From Paenibacillus phocaeensis (GTDB lineage: Bacteria > Bacillota > Bacilli > Paenibacillales > Paenibacillaceae): a stretch of DNA of 64,000 nucleotides. The stretch is taken from positions 309,409-373,408 of the forward strand of contig NZ_FCOQ01000009.1 of assembly GCF_900021165.1 (NCBI RefSeq), in the 5' to 3' direction. The notes under the pieces were generated by a model, which worked only from the letters and a program-made list of their open reading frames with translations, did not search any database and was not told the DNA's origin. The translations under genes and the position numbers were made by a program. Positions 8,689 to 19,765 of this stretch are shown here, in pieces. Position 1 is the stretch's first letter. Each line of letters opens with the position of its first letter.

Positions 8689-10161
8689 ATGAGTAAACCA
8701 AACAACACGGCGAACGAGCGGCTAAAGCCCGGTCTCAAAGCCCGCCATATGACAATGATCGCCTTGGGCGGGTCGATCGGGACCGGTCTGTTCCTCGCGA
8801 GCGGAGGGGCTATTGCCTCGGCAGGTCCCGGCGGGGCGCTGCTAGCTTATGCGGCTGTCGGCATCATGGTTTATTTCCTGATGACCAGCTTGGGCGAGCT
8901 GGCGACCTATTTGCCGGATTCCGGCTCGTTCGAAACCTACGCCTCCCGCTTCGTCGATCCGTCCCTCGGTTTCGCCATGGGCTGGAACTTCTGGTATAAC
9001 TGGGCGATCACTATCGCAGCCGAATTGTCTGCGGCAACGCTGATCATTAAATACTGGTTCCCCCACAGCCCGTCGCTGCTCTGGAGCGTGTTGTTCCTGG
9101 CCTTGATCGTCTTGCTGAACGTCCTATCGGTAAAAGGTTACGGAGAATCGGAATACTGGTTCGCCATGATCAAAATCGTCGTTGTCATCGTATTCCTGAT
9201 CGTGGGGGTACTCATGATCTTCGGCATCATGGGCGGCGAAGCGGTTGGCTTCTCGAACTTCACGGCAGGCGATGCGCCGTTTCACGGCGGATTCTTCGCG
9301 ATCCTCGGCGTATTTATGGCCGCCGGCTTCTCGTTCCAAGGAACGGAAATGGTCGGCGTAGCCGCCGGGGAGAGCGACAACCCGAGAGAGCATGTTCCTC
9401 GGGCGATTCGACAGGTGTTCTGGCGGATCCTGGTCTTTTACATATTGTCGATCCTCGTGATCGGTCTGCTGATTCCCTACACCAATCCGAATCTGCTGCA
9501 AGGCGGAGTGGAGCATATTGGTGTCAGCCCGTTTACGCTTGTGTTCGAAAAAGCCGGACTTGCCTTCGCCGCGTCGGTTATGAACGCCGTGATCCTGTCC
9601 TCCGTGCTGTCCGCCGGCAACTCCGGGATGTACGCTTCCTCGCGGGTGCTGTATTCTTTAGCTCTGCGCGGGAAAGCGCCGAAGTTCCTGGCAAGACTGA
9701 ACTCCCGCGGCATTCCGATGAATGCGCTTTTGATCACAACACTGGTTGGCATGGTCGCCTTCTTCGCCTCATTATTCGGAGACGGTGTGGTGTACAACTG
9801 GCTGCTGAACGCCTCCGGCATGTGCGGCTTCATCACATGGCTGGGCATTGCCATCAGCCACTACCGGTTCCGCCGGGCTTATGTGGCCCAAGGCCGGGAC
9901 CTGAACGACCTGCCGTACAAAGCGCGCTGGTTCCCGTTTGGCCCGCTTTTCGCTTTTGCCCTATGCTTTGTGGTCATTCTGGGGCAGAACGTGTCCGCCT
10001 TTACCGGCGAAACGATCGATTGGTATGGCGTCGCCGTCTCCTACATCAGCATTCCGCTGTTCCTGATCGTCTGGCTGGGTTACAAATGGACCAAGAAGAC
10101 GAAGCTCATTCCGCTGCAGGAATGCGACCTTGAGGTCCCCGCGGCGGATATAGGAAAATAA
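8689..10161 (+). CDS. amino acid permease (LysP-like, APC superfamily)
   Basis: 490 aa, about 12 transmembrane helices, importing an amino acid by proton symport. Seen: N-terminal RHMTMIALGGSIGTGLFLASG, the APC signature; GFSFQGTEMVGVAAGESDNP, typical of the lysine/basic amino acid branch; the C-terminal cytosolic stretch follows NDLPYKARWFPFGP. ATG at 8689 has AGAAGGAG 8-9 nt upstream; the frame extends upstream to 8533 but crosses the terminator hairpin and lacks a ribosome site. Lysine is the best guess for substrate, with moderate certainty. Confidence 0.9.
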   Translation: MSKPNNTANERLKPGLKARHMTMIALGGSIGTGLFLASGGAIASAGPGGALLAYAAVGIMVYFLMTSLGELATYLPDSGSFETYASRFVDPSLGFAMGWNFWYNWAITIAAELSAATLIIKYWFPHSPSLLWSVLFLALIVLLNVLSVKGYGESEYWFAMIKIVVVIVFLIVGVLMIFGIMGGEAVGFSNFTAGDAPFHGGFFAILGVFMAAGFSFQGTEMVGVAAGESDNPREHVPRAIRQVFWRILVFYILSILVIGLLIPYTNPNLLQGGVEHIGVSPFTLVFEKAGLAFAASVMNAVILSSVLSAGNSGMYASSRVLYSLALRGKAPKFLARLNSRGIPMNALLITTLVGMVAFFASLFGDGVVYNWLLNASGMCGFITWLGIAISHYRFRRAYVAQGRDLNDLPYKARWFPFGPLFAFALCFVVILGQNVSAFTGETIDWYGVAVSYISIPLFLIVWLGYKWTKKTKLIPLQECDLEVPAADIGK

Positions 10162-10171
10162 ATACGCACAC

Positions 10172-10222
10172 AAAATGAGCAGGAGCCCTGACTGACCTAA
10201 TGTCGTCGACTCCTGCTCTTTG
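10172..10222. terminator. bidirectional terminator
   Basis: GAGCAGGAG...CTCCTGCTC with A-rich left and T-rich right flanks, between the convergent permease and transglutaminase-like genes. Confidence 0.85.
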
Positions 10223-10231
10223 ATTCAGATT

Positions 10232-11368
10232 TTATTCCCAATGAATCTCCACCCGTAAATCCTCCGTGCCTTCGAGCGGCTGCATCAGATAACGGATATT
10301 GCGAATACCTAAATTGTACAATTCGGCCAGATCTTCCAGCAACTGCTGCTGATCTGTACCGGCATAACGTACGGTCAACGTGCTCTTCCCGTCTTTCAGA
10401 CTGTCCTTGACCTTGTCCACCAACCCTCTGGCGCTGGACACCGCCGCACTGGCCTCATACAAATCGTAGCCAAGCGCCGTTTTCAGGGCAAGGTAGGTCC
10501 CTTTTTTCGCTCCGCTCCCCTCAATTAAAGCTTGAAGCGTCTTTAAATAGGGTACGGTCGCCGGAGGATAATCCGCCGCGGCCCAGGTATGATCCTTCCG
10601 CATTTGCTCATCCGTACGCAGATAATACGTATAGTTTACTCGATTCGGGAGATCGGGGACCGGGTCATCCCAGGTCGTGTCCAGATGATACCAGCGGTTA
10701 TCGAGGCGCACGAGATTCCAAGCATGCAGTTGGTCTCCGGCCGTGCCTTCAACCAAACGATTTTCAATGCCAGCTTCCTTCAGCAGTTCATAAGTCAATA
10801 AAGCGTAGCCCTGACATACCGCTTCACCGGTTTTCAGCCCTTCAAAAGCGGTGTACTTCTGCAGATCGGTATCGTACTTCAAGTTAAGCACGACATAATC
10901 GTGAATCGCTTTAACTTTCTGGTGGGTATCCATACCGGGTTCAATCTGCTGCTTCAAAATTTCCTTGACCTTTTGCTGGACGTACGCGGTCTGTTGTGCC
11001 GTTTCGCGGTAATGGACCTGAAGCGTGATTTTCGCCGACCCCGTGGTGCCTCGCCAGGAGTACACGTATCGGTCTACGATATACTTCGTGTACGGATCGG
11101 CATCCAGCGCATCGTTCACCGCTTGCTTCAGCTGTTTCTCCAGATTTTTGGTCGACCCCTTATACTTCACAGTAATCGTCGTGTTCCGAGCCGCCATCCC
11201 TTCCGCCAACTTCGTCTGCAGTTGCTTGGAAGTGGTGACCGTAGCCGGATCTGTGGCCGCATGAACCGGAACAGCAATCCATCCGATCGGCTCGGAACCC
11301 AGTAGTAAACCGCCGATTAATCCGGTTATGAGCCACCCCTTCGAAAGCTTTTCGATTTTCTTTCCCAT
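10232..11368 (-). CDS. secreted transglutaminase-like protein
   Basis: 378 aa. The N-terminus is a Sec signal peptide (positive MGKKIEKLSKG, hydrophobic core, VPVHA-AT near residue 37). The middle holds a transglutaminase-like fold with the catalytic triad visible: Cys185 in GEAVCQGYA, His215 in LHAWN, Asp230 in HLDTTWDD. In Gram-positives such secreted proteins act on the wall or act as cysteine proteases; the true reaction is unknown. The N- and C-terminal flanks share a similar composition (TITVKYKGSTKN / TLTVRYAGTDQQ), suggesting a repeated domain on both sides of the catalytic core. Ribosome site GAGGGAAG precedes the ATG. Confidence 0.88.
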   Translation of the reverse strand: MGKKIEKLSKGWLITGLIGGLLLGSEPIGWIAVPVHAATDPATVTTSKQLQTKLAEGMAARNTTITVKYKGSTKNLEKQLKQAVNDALDADPYTKYIVDRYVYSWRGTTGSAKITLQVHYRETAQQTAYVQQKVKEILKQQIEPGMDTHQKVKAIHDYVVLNLKYDTDLQKYTAFEGLKTGEAVCQGYALLTYELLKEAGIENRLVEGTAGDQLHAWNLVRLDNRWYHLDTTWDDPVPDLPNRVNYTYYLRTDEQMRKDHTWAAADYPPATVPYLKTLQALIEGSGAKKGTYLALKTALGYDLYEASAAVSSARGLVDKVKDSLKDGKSTLTVRYAGTDQQQLLEDLAELYNLGIRNIRYLMQPLEGTEDLRVEIHWE

Positions 11369-11665
11369 CTGGCTTCCCTCACCTTCCGGTCAAGCTGCAT
11401 AAAGTGTCCTTCTGCCGGCCTATCAAGCCCATTGTAACACAGCCTCTTCTGCAAAAGCTTACTAGTTTTGTCGAACGGTAAGAAGGTTTCGGACAACCTC
11501 TTGGATCGGGAATTTTTCGCAAAACTGACTTGATTCCGACGCCTAAAATTCACATTCAGCTTCTACAAATGAACGCCGGGCTTATGTATAATAAAAAATA
11601 TCAACTTGTGATTTTTGTCATTGCATCACCATACAGACTTTCCACAGGAATGGAGAATCGATCGG

Positions 11666-11863
11666 ATGACTATCGTGAATATTTCGGATATATCCGTGGA
11701 GTTGTTTATTGCCGTTATGTTTTTTCTGCTTATTGTGGCCCCTTTGGTCAGCCTTGGCATCCTGCGATTATTCCAGGGGCGTAAACGATCCGGCTTAACG
11801 TTGATCGGCAGCGGCGTATTAGGTTATTTCATCTTTCAGCTCGTTGCGGGACTGTTCAGTTGA
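11666..11863 (+). CDS. small membrane protein, 65 aa
   Basis: Two hydrophobic segments (VELFIAVMFFLLIVAPLVSL and a C-terminal LIGSGVLGYFIFQLVAGLF) separated by a basic loop FQGRKRSG. ATG at 11666 has GGAG 10 nt upstream. It is followed by a strong terminator. I do not recognise the family; hypothetical. Confidence 0.65.
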   Translation: MTIVNISDISVELFIAVMFFLLIVAPLVSLGILRLFQGRKRSGLTLIGSGVLGYFIFQLVAGLFS

Positions 11864-11894
11864 GGAGCAGCAGGGCTGACTTAACGAGAAAGTT

Positions 11895-11935
11895 AAAAAA
11901 CGGCGGTACAGGGGTCTTCCCTGTATCGCCGTTTT
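11895..11935. terminator. bidirectional terminator
   Basis: Long hairpin: ACGGCG.TACAGGG-loop-CCCTGTA.CGCCGT, flanked by A6 on the left and TTTT on the right. It serves the small membrane gene and the convergent trxB. Confidence 0.9.
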
Positions 11936-11944
11936 GCTGTTTGA

Positions 11945-12895
11945 TTATTTTACGGCAGCAGCCGCTTCCTCATGCTCCATGCTTTCGATGAATTTCTCGC
12001 AATCGATGGCGGCCATACAACCGCTTCCCGCTGCAGTGATCGCTTGGCGGTAACGGGTATCCTGCACGTCGCCGCAAGCGAAGACACCGGGTACGTTGGT
12101 CTCGGACGTGCCTGGCTTCACCACGATGTAGCCGTTCGCGTCGAGGTCGATTTGCCCGCCCAGGAACGAGGTGTTGGGATGATGGCCAATCGCTACAAAT
12201 ACGCCGCTGGCCGGGAGAATTTCTTCCTCTCCCGTCGCGTTGTTACGCACCTTCAGGCCGGTAACCCCATGCTCGCCGGCAATCACTTCAAGCGGCGTCC
12301 GGTTCAGGGCCATCTCGATCTTCTCGTTGCTGCGCACGCGGTCCTGCATGATCTTCGAAGCGCGCAGCTCGTCGCGACGATGCACCAAGGTTACTTTCGA
12401 AGCAAAGCGGGTCAGGAAACCGGCTTCCTCCAATGCGGAATCGCCGCCGCCCACCACAATGATCTCTTTGCCGCGGAAGAAAAAGCCGTCGCAGGTTGCG
12501 CATGTGCTTACGCCCCGGCCAACATTGGTCTCTTCGCCGGGAATGCCCAGGTATTTAGCCGTTGCCCCCGTGGACAGAACCAGTGTCTCAGCAACGAGCT
12601 CGCCTAGTCCTTCCACCTGCAGCTTAAACGGACGCTGGCTCAGGTCAACGCTGTTCACCCAGCCGGTGCGGAATTCAGCGCCGAAGCGCTCCGCTTGCTT
12701 GCGCATATTATCCATCAATTCCGGGCCCATGATCCCATCCGGGAACCCCGGAAAATTTTCCACTTCCGTCGTCGTCGTCAATTGCCCCCCCGGTTGCGGG
12801 CCTTCGATAATCAGCGGATTCATGTTGGCGCGGGCCAGGTAAATCGCTGCGGTTAACCCCGCAGGACCGGTGCCGATGATAATTGATTTGTACAT
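11945..12895 (-). CDS. trxB: thioredoxin-disulfide reductase
   Basis: 316 aa flavoprotein that reduces thioredoxin with NADPH in the cytosol. Seen: FAD motif [12 protein letters not shown] at the N-terminus, redox pair CATC in [15 protein letters not shown] motif [11 protein letters not shown], and [12 protein letters not shown] near the C-terminus. ATG at 12895 (MYKSII) is preferred over 12913 because AAGGGG and GAGG lie before it. Its promoter region carries a perfect 8-bp palindrome (12940-12963). Usual partners such as hprK or lgt are not adjacent here. Confidence 0.96.
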   Translation of the reverse strand: MYKSIIIGTGPAGLTAAIYLARANMNPLIIEGPQPGGQLTTTTEVENFPGFPDGIMGPELMDNMRKQAERFGAEFRTGWVNSVDLSQRPFKLQVEGLGELVAETLVLSTGATAKYLGIPGEETNVGRGVSTCATCDGFFFRGKEIIVVGGGDSALEEAGFLTRFASKVTLVHRRDELRASKIMQDRVRSNEKIEMALNRTPLEVIAGEHGVTGLKVRNNATGEEEILPASGVFVAIGHHPNTSFLGGQIDLDANGYIVVKPGTSETNVPGVFACGDVQDTRYRQAITAAGSGCMAAIDCEKFIESMEHEEAAAAVK

Positions 12896-12939
12896 ATCCT
12901 CAAACCCCTTCAAATGGATTCATCCGAGTAAAATAGAAA

Positions 12940-12963
12940 TAGAATCATTATTACTTGATTCTA
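12940..12963. promoter_or_regulatory. perfect inverted repeat in the trxB promoter
   Basis: TAGAATCA-N8-TGATTCTA, exact on both arms. On the minus strand TTCACA and TAATGA are 17 nt apart, so the palindrome spans the spacer and -10. The shape suits an operator; the regulator is unknown. Confidence 0.55.
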
Positions 12964-13081
12964 ATTATGTGAATGCTGCAGCATCCTGTCAATCTTTGTA
13001 ACGGAAGGGTTCGGTGAAGGTTAAATGAAGGAATGATGAAGCGACGGTTCCTCTCCCCTCTCCGTCTTTGCCGATTGGGCG

Positions 13082-15028
13082 TTAACGGAGCAGCCGCAGC
13101 CCGTTCAAGATCACCAGCAGCGTGCTGCCCTCATGGCCTACGACGCCGAGCGGCAGCGCGATCCCTGCCGCAAAATTGCTCACGATCAGCATCAGGATGA
13201 CCGCTCCGGCGAAGGTCAGGTTCTGCTTGACGATCCGCCGGGCTCGCCGGGCAAGCGCGATCGTCTCCGCGATCCGTTCAATGCTGTCGTTCATCAGCAC
13301 AACGTCAGCGACCTCCAGCGCTGCGCCGCTGCCGCCTCCGCCCATGGCGATGCCTAGGGAAGCCGCCGCCAGCGCCGGTGCGTCGTTTACGCCGTCGCCG
13401 ACCATCGCGACGCTGCCGTAGCGCTCCCGCAGCGCCTTCACGTGCTCGACCTTCTCCTGCGGAAGCAGGTCGCCGTACACGAGGTCGACGCCGATCTCCC
13501 CGGCCAGCGCGTTCGCGGTCACGCTGCGGTCGCCCGTCAGCATTGCGACGGCGATGCCCAGCTCGTGAAGCCGGGCGATGGCCGCCTTGGCCTGCGGGCG
13601 AACCTCGTCGCGAAGCGCGATCAAGCCGGCGTATACGCCGTTCCGCTGGATGGCGGACACGGTGTGGCCTTCGGCGATCCAGGCGCGAAGCTGCTCGGCT
13701 AACGGCGCTGGCAACTGCGAATCGCCGTCATCCGCCTTGCCGACACGCCACGTTGCGCCGGAGACCTCGGCTTCGATGCCCCAGCCCGGCAGCGCCCGCA
13801 GCTCCTCCGCACCGCGAAGCGGGAGCCCTTCGGCCTCCGCTTGGCGCACGATCGCTTGGGCCAGCGGATGCTCCGACAGGCTCTCCGCCGCAGCGCAGGC
13901 GGCCAGTACCTCCCGCGGGTCAAAGCCCTCGGCGGTGTACAGGCCGGTTACGGCTGGCGAGCCTGCCGTCAGCGTCCCGGTTTTGTCGAAGGCGACGACC
14001 TGAATGCCGCCCAGGTGGTCCATGTGCGCGCCGGCCTTGAACAATACGCCTTTCCGGGCGCTCTTCGACATCGCCGAAAGCATGGCCGGCATGACCGACG
14101 ACACGATCGCGCACGGCGAAGCAACGACAAGGAACACCATCGCCTTATAGAAGGCGAAGGACCAGCTCCAGCCGATCAGCCAAGGGCTGAGCAGGATAAG
14201 CGCCAGTGTGGCGGCAACGATCGTTTTGGCATAGACGCCTTCGAGCCGTTTGATAAACCGCTGCGTCTCCGGCACCTCTTGCTGCGCCTGCTCGACAAGG
14301 GTGATGATCTTCGCAAACAAAGTACCTTCCGCGGGACTGGTCACCTCGACGTAGATCGCCCCTTCGCCGTTTAGCGTCCCGGCATACACCCCGTCGCCCG
14401 GCTGCTTATCCACCGGAATCGATTCGCCGGTGATTGCCGACTGGTTCACTGCGGAGCTGCCGGTTCGGATCGTCCCATCCGCCGGAATCACCTCGCCCGG
14501 CTTGACCAGGAGCAGATCCCCCGTCTCAAGCGCCTCCACCGGCACGACTTCCATCCCGTCTCCTCCCACGCGAAGCGCGGTATCCGGCTTCATTGCGATC
14601 AGCGCGGAGATATCCTTGCGACTCCGATCGCTGGCGAACGATTCCATGGCGCCGCTTAGCGCAAAAATAAAGATCAGCATCGCTCCCTCGTTCCAGTAGC
14701 CGATCGAAGCTGCACCAAGCGCCGCGGCGATCATCAGCAGGTTCACATCCAGATCCCGCTCCTTCACTAACGTGATCAGGCCTTCCCGGGCCTTGACGAA
14801 TCCCCCGACGGCGTAAGCGGCGATATACAACGCCACCGAGATCCACGGCATCGTTCCCTGTATCCCCCAGGCCCATGCGGCAAGCATCAGCACGCCGCTG
14901 CCCAGAGCGAGCAGCATCTCCCGGTGGCGCAAGAGCCGCACCCAATCGAACCTTGGTTTTCGACCCGGGCTGGGTTGATGAGCTGGTTGATGGGCCACGT
15001 GAACTGTTCTTTTTTGCGCAGCTTCCAT
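13082..15028 (-). CDS. heavy-metal P1B-type ATPase (ZosA/CadA-like)
   Basis: 648 aa membrane pump driven by ATP. Seen in order: TGES actuator motif (AITGESIPVD), membrane metal motif SPC (VASPCAIVS), phosphorylation site DKTGTLT, MLTGDR and GDGVNDAPALA hinge. There is no N-terminal CxxC metal-binding domain; instead there is a short basic, His-containing leader (HVAHQPAHQPSPGRK). This layout matches ZosA-type zinc transporters as well as cadmium/zinc exporters. Two Fur-family-like boxes upstream suggest control by metal or peroxide (B. subtilis zosA is PerR-regulated). Ribosome site AAGGAGGAG. Confidence 0.9.
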   Translation of the reverse strand: MEAAQKRTVHVAHQPAHQPSPGRKPRFDWVRLLRHREMLLALGSGVLMLAAWAWGIQGTMPWISVALYIAAYAVGGFVKAREGLITLVKERDLDVNLLMIAAALGAASIGYWNEGAMLIFIFALSGAMESFASDRSRKDISALIAMKPDTALRVGGDGMEVVPVEALETGDLLLVKPGEVIPADGTIRTGSSAVNQSAITGESIPVDKQPGDGVYAGTLNGEGAIYVEVTSPAEGTLFAKIITLVEQAQQEVPETQRFIKRLEGVYAKTIVAATLALILLSPWLIGWSWSFAFYKAMVFLVVASPCAIVSSVMPAMLSAMSKSARKGVLFKAGAHMDHLGGIQVVAFDKTGTLTAGSPAVTGLYTAEGFDPREVLAACAAAESLSEHPLAQAIVRQAEAEGLPLRGAEELRALPGWGIEAEVSGATWRVGKADDGDSQLPAPLAEQLRAWIAEGHTVSAIQRNGVYAGLIALRDEVRPQAKAAIARLHELGIAVAMLTGDRSVTANALAGEIGVDLVYGDLLPQEKVEHVKALRERYGSVAMVGDGVNDAPALAAASLGIAMGGGGSGAALEVADVVLMNDSIERIAETIALARRARRIVKQNLTFAGAVILMLIVSNFAAGIALPLGVVGHEGSTLLVILNGLRLLR

Positions 15029-15062
15029 AATGAACTCCTCCTTATATCTCGCTGTTTCAGCT

Positions 15063-15083
15063 GAGAATGAATATTATTGTTAA
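15063..15083. promoter_or_regulatory. Fur-family-like box, proximal copy
   Basis: GAGAATGAATATTATTGTTAA resembles Fur/PerR/Zur 7-1-7 sites. It shares 15 of 21 positions with the distal copy at 15137-15157 in the same orientation. It lies about 35 nt before the P-type ATPase start. Confidence 0.45.
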
Positions 15084-15101
15084 CCCCCTAAAAATGGCGC
15101 A

Positions 15102-15129
15102 AGCTGCCCCGGGATTTCCCGGAGCAGCT
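15102..15129. promoter_or_regulatory. GC-rich hairpin in the P-type ATPase leader
   Basis: AGCTGC(C/T)CCGGGA..TCCCGG.GCAGCT sits between the two Fur-family-like boxes. On the minus strand a T5 run follows only after about 10 nt, so it is a poor terminator; it may still act in the leader. Confidence 0.4.
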
Positions 15130-15136
15130 CACAAAT

Positions 15137-15157
15137 GAGAACGATAATCATTGTTGT
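15137..15157. promoter_or_regulatory. Fur-family-like box, distal copy
   Basis: Contains AACGATAATCATTGTT, an imperfect palindrome of the Fur/PerR/Zur type, in the likely promoter of the P-type ATPase gene. Confidence 0.5.
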
Positions 15158-15239
15158 ATTAGGACAATAGTTTTGTACTAGTGAAACTTTACTTCTATTC
15201 TATGCTACCTTTGCCGGCTTGTAAACACATGTTTGATGG

Positions 15240-15284
<45 letters not shown>

Positions 15285-15329
15285 CTACTGCTTCTACTTA
15301 GCTCGTTCAGCCTTCTGGAGCTTGCGAAA

Positions 15330-15502
15330 GTTGCAATTTGTGCAACATTTAGCGCCGGACTCAGCCGATTTGGGCGAAAATGCTGCATTTTGTGCAACAA
15401 ATTAATCGGATTTGGGAAAAAACAGCCCAAATTGTTGCAGGTTATGCAACATTTCGTTGACTGCGCCAGCTAAGGTCGCTTAAATGTTGTACTTTTTGCA
15501 AC
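15330..15502. repeat. array of four TGCA-N5-TGCA elements at 52-bp spacing
   Basis: Elements start at 15332, 15384, 15436 and 15488 (TGCA positions), exactly 52 bp apart. Each reads close to GTTGCA-N5-TGCAAC (copy 4 has TGTA). The spacers share pieces such as ATTTGGGCGAAAA and GATTTGGGAAAAA. A related array lies at 62489-62664. Confidence 0.8.
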
Positions 15503-15559
15503 TTTTGGAGCGAACAGCGAAACTTGAGGAGGGGGCGTATTCGCGGCAACGGCCGCGGG

Positions 15560-15860
15560 AACGGCAAACGGTCGCGGAGGCTAGTAGGTGGCGGTGATGG
15601 CGTTAGCGACGTCGGTGGTGGTGACAGTGGTGGTGGCGGCGACCAGCTACTATGGCCTGGCCTGCAGCAGCGCTCAGCAACTGCGGACTGCGGCTGTTGC
15701 AGCGGACTGCGACTGTGGCCTGCGGTAGCGATTAGCTACTATGGCCTGGCCTGCAGCAACAACCAGCGCCAGCAACCAGCGCCAGCGACCTGCGACTGCA
15801 GCCTGCAGCAGCCCCCAGCAACAGCGACCTGCGACCTGCGCCAATCGCCAGCGCGAATAA
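15560..15860. repeat. GC-rich degenerate low-complexity repeats
   Basis: GGTGGTGGYGRC runs, then two copies of AGCTACTATGGCCTGGCCTG (about 90 bp apart) and many CAGCAACCAGCGCCAG-like units. An ORF covers it but looks like repeat translation only. Confidence 0.6.
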
Positions 15861-15912
15861 AACCGCGGGCTGCCTCCGCCCGCAAGGTCCCCCGCCCGTG
15901 CCGCCGCATGCC

Positions 15913-15963
15913 AAAAAAGCCGCTGACCGAAGAACGGATCCTCCCGTCCCCCGGTACAGCGGC
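15913..15963 (-). terminator. terminator of metY
   Basis: On the minus strand GCCGCTG.ACC...GGTCAGCGGC is followed by TTTTTT, 17 nt after the metY stop. Confidence 0.85.
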
Positions 15964-15979
15964 TTCAGATGCTTGCGGA

Positions 15980-18254
<2,275 letters not shown>

Positions 18255-18258
<4 letters not shown>

Positions 18259-19112
18259 AGCTGCCGTTCCTCCGCGTCCGCTCCGGCCACTTGCAGGATT
18301 CGGCTGCGCCGATAGGAGCGATGCAGCAGCACGATGCCGCCTAGCAGCAGCGCGGCGTTCAGCGCCGTTTCTCGCCCGGCGATTCCGTGCAGCGCTAACG
18401 ATCCGCTTTCGGCGAACAACCAGAAGAGGTAAATGCCCGCCGCGGCGAACAGCGCCGTCTTGACTCCATAGCGAAACAAGGCATACATCGCGGCCCCTCC
18501 GGTCATGAGCGATATCCCCAGCCACTGCAGCAAAAACGGGATGAACGGCATCGTGGCTTCCCCCGCCGCCGTCACGCGAATGCCGACAATAACGGTGCTG
18601 ATCAATGCCCACCCGACCACGAGCGCAATTACCATCAGCATCCGGGAGTACACGACCAGGGAGGGCGGATACGGCGTAATGCTCTCCACGGCACGCATGC
18701 CGCGATCCCATGAGCGGTAGCTGTACAGCATGGAGGCCATCAGCATCAGCGGCGTAACCAGCGGGAAGACGCCCGGCAGATCGTTGCCGAACAAGAAATT
18801 GGAGAACGGACGCGCCGGATCAACCAGAAAGATCAGCATGAGGAACACCGCCGCCCCGGTCAGCACCAGCGACCTCCGGTTCAGCCGGAACTGGCTCCAC
18901 AACAGCCGGCGCAGCGAAGGCGCCTCGACGTACGGGTTGAAATCCAGCGTCTTTGCCTCGCTTTGCGCCCGGAGCGCATCGAATTCCGGCTGCAGCGCAG
19001 CGATCAGGGCGGCCGTATCCGACGGCGTCGGCCCGGGCTGCAGCGCCTGCCGCAGCGGTTCGCGCAGCTCTCGCTCCAGGTGTTCCAGCTCTTTGTCAAT
19101 GGATGGTTCCAT
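18255..19112 (-). CDS. membrane protein with cytosolic N-terminal domain; ABC permease and possible anti-sigma partner
   Basis: 285 aa. The first ~75 residues are soluble and helical (DKELEHLERELREPLRQALQ), followed by about six hydrophobic segments and a basic C-terminus. Its start lies inside the sigma-factor gene (17-nt overlap, GAGGTG 7 nt upstream), the place where an anti-sigma factor gene usually sits, and its stop overlaps the ATPase gene. I infer a permease of the exporter formed with 17407-18258, with its soluble head as a candidate sigma-binding domain. No named family recognised. Confidence 0.75.
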
Positions 19113-19716
19113 GAATCGGCACCTCGCTTTCTTCTTCTCGAGTTTTTGGAGGTTTGGCGCTCCAGGCGGTAAACTCCTCCGATTTCCCCAACACGCGCTT
19201 CAGCTTGCGCAGCGCCCCGTACAGATGGGATTTCACCGAGCTGAGCGGCAACTCCAGCATTTCGGCGATTTCCTGGAGCTTCAGCTCATGGAAGAAGCGC
19301 ATGCGCACGACTTCCTGCTGCACCTCCGGCAGCCGGGTCAGCGACTCCGCAAGCTGCTGCACCGTCTCCTGGCGTTCGATCAACTCCTCCGCCTGCGGGG
19401 AGAAATCCGCCCCTTCCATCAGTTCGACGGCGCCAACGGATTCCGAACGGTAGGCGGCGCTGCGCCAGTAATCCCGGCACAAATTAAGCGCCACCTTGTA
19501 CAGCCAGGGACGGAGCTGCTCCATCGCGCCGTGCCGCCTCAAATGCCGGATCAGCCGGATAAACGTCTCCTGGACAATGTCTTCCGCTTTGTTTCTGTCG
19601 TTGAGCTGGCTGGTGACATAGCTGAGCAATAAGCCGTGATACCTTGTCACCAGCAGCTCAAACGCTTCCTGATCCCCTTGTGCCATTCGCTCGGCCAACA
19701 GCTGATCCGAAATCAT
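19096..19716 (-). CDS. ECF-type RNA polymerase sigma factor
   Basis: 206 aa. Region 2 is clear (NKAEDIVQETFIRLIRHL, RPWLYKVALNLCRDYWR), as is region 4 with its helix-turn-helix (HELKLQEIAEMLELPLSSVKSHLYGALRKLK). Ribosome site GGAGGGGAG. No separate anti-sigma gene follows; the next gene is a membrane protein overlapping by 17 nt. Flanked on both sides by ABC-transporter genes on the same strand, reminiscent of the B. subtilis sigY-yxl operon, where an ECF sigma gene lies with ABC genes yxlFG. That comparison is from memory of gene order. Confidence 0.93.
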   Translation of the reverse strand: MISDQLLAERMAQGDQEAFELLVTRYHGLLLSYVTSQLNDRNKAEDIVQETFIRLIRHLRRHGAMEQLRPWLYKVALNLCRDYWRSAAYRSESVGAVELMEGADFSPQAEELIERQETVQQLAESLTRLPEVQQEVVRMRFFHELKLQEIAEMLELPLSSVKSHLYGALRKLKRVLGKSEEFTAWSAKPPKTREEESEVPIHGTIH

Positions 19717-19765
19717 GGTCGTCTCCCCTCCTCCGTCTGCTCAAGTTCCGATCTATTCCTGAAAA

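Noticed and set aside
15330..15502. Possible CRISPR array
   Set aside because: Repeated part is about 17 bp and variable, spacers share sequence, and there are no cas genes.
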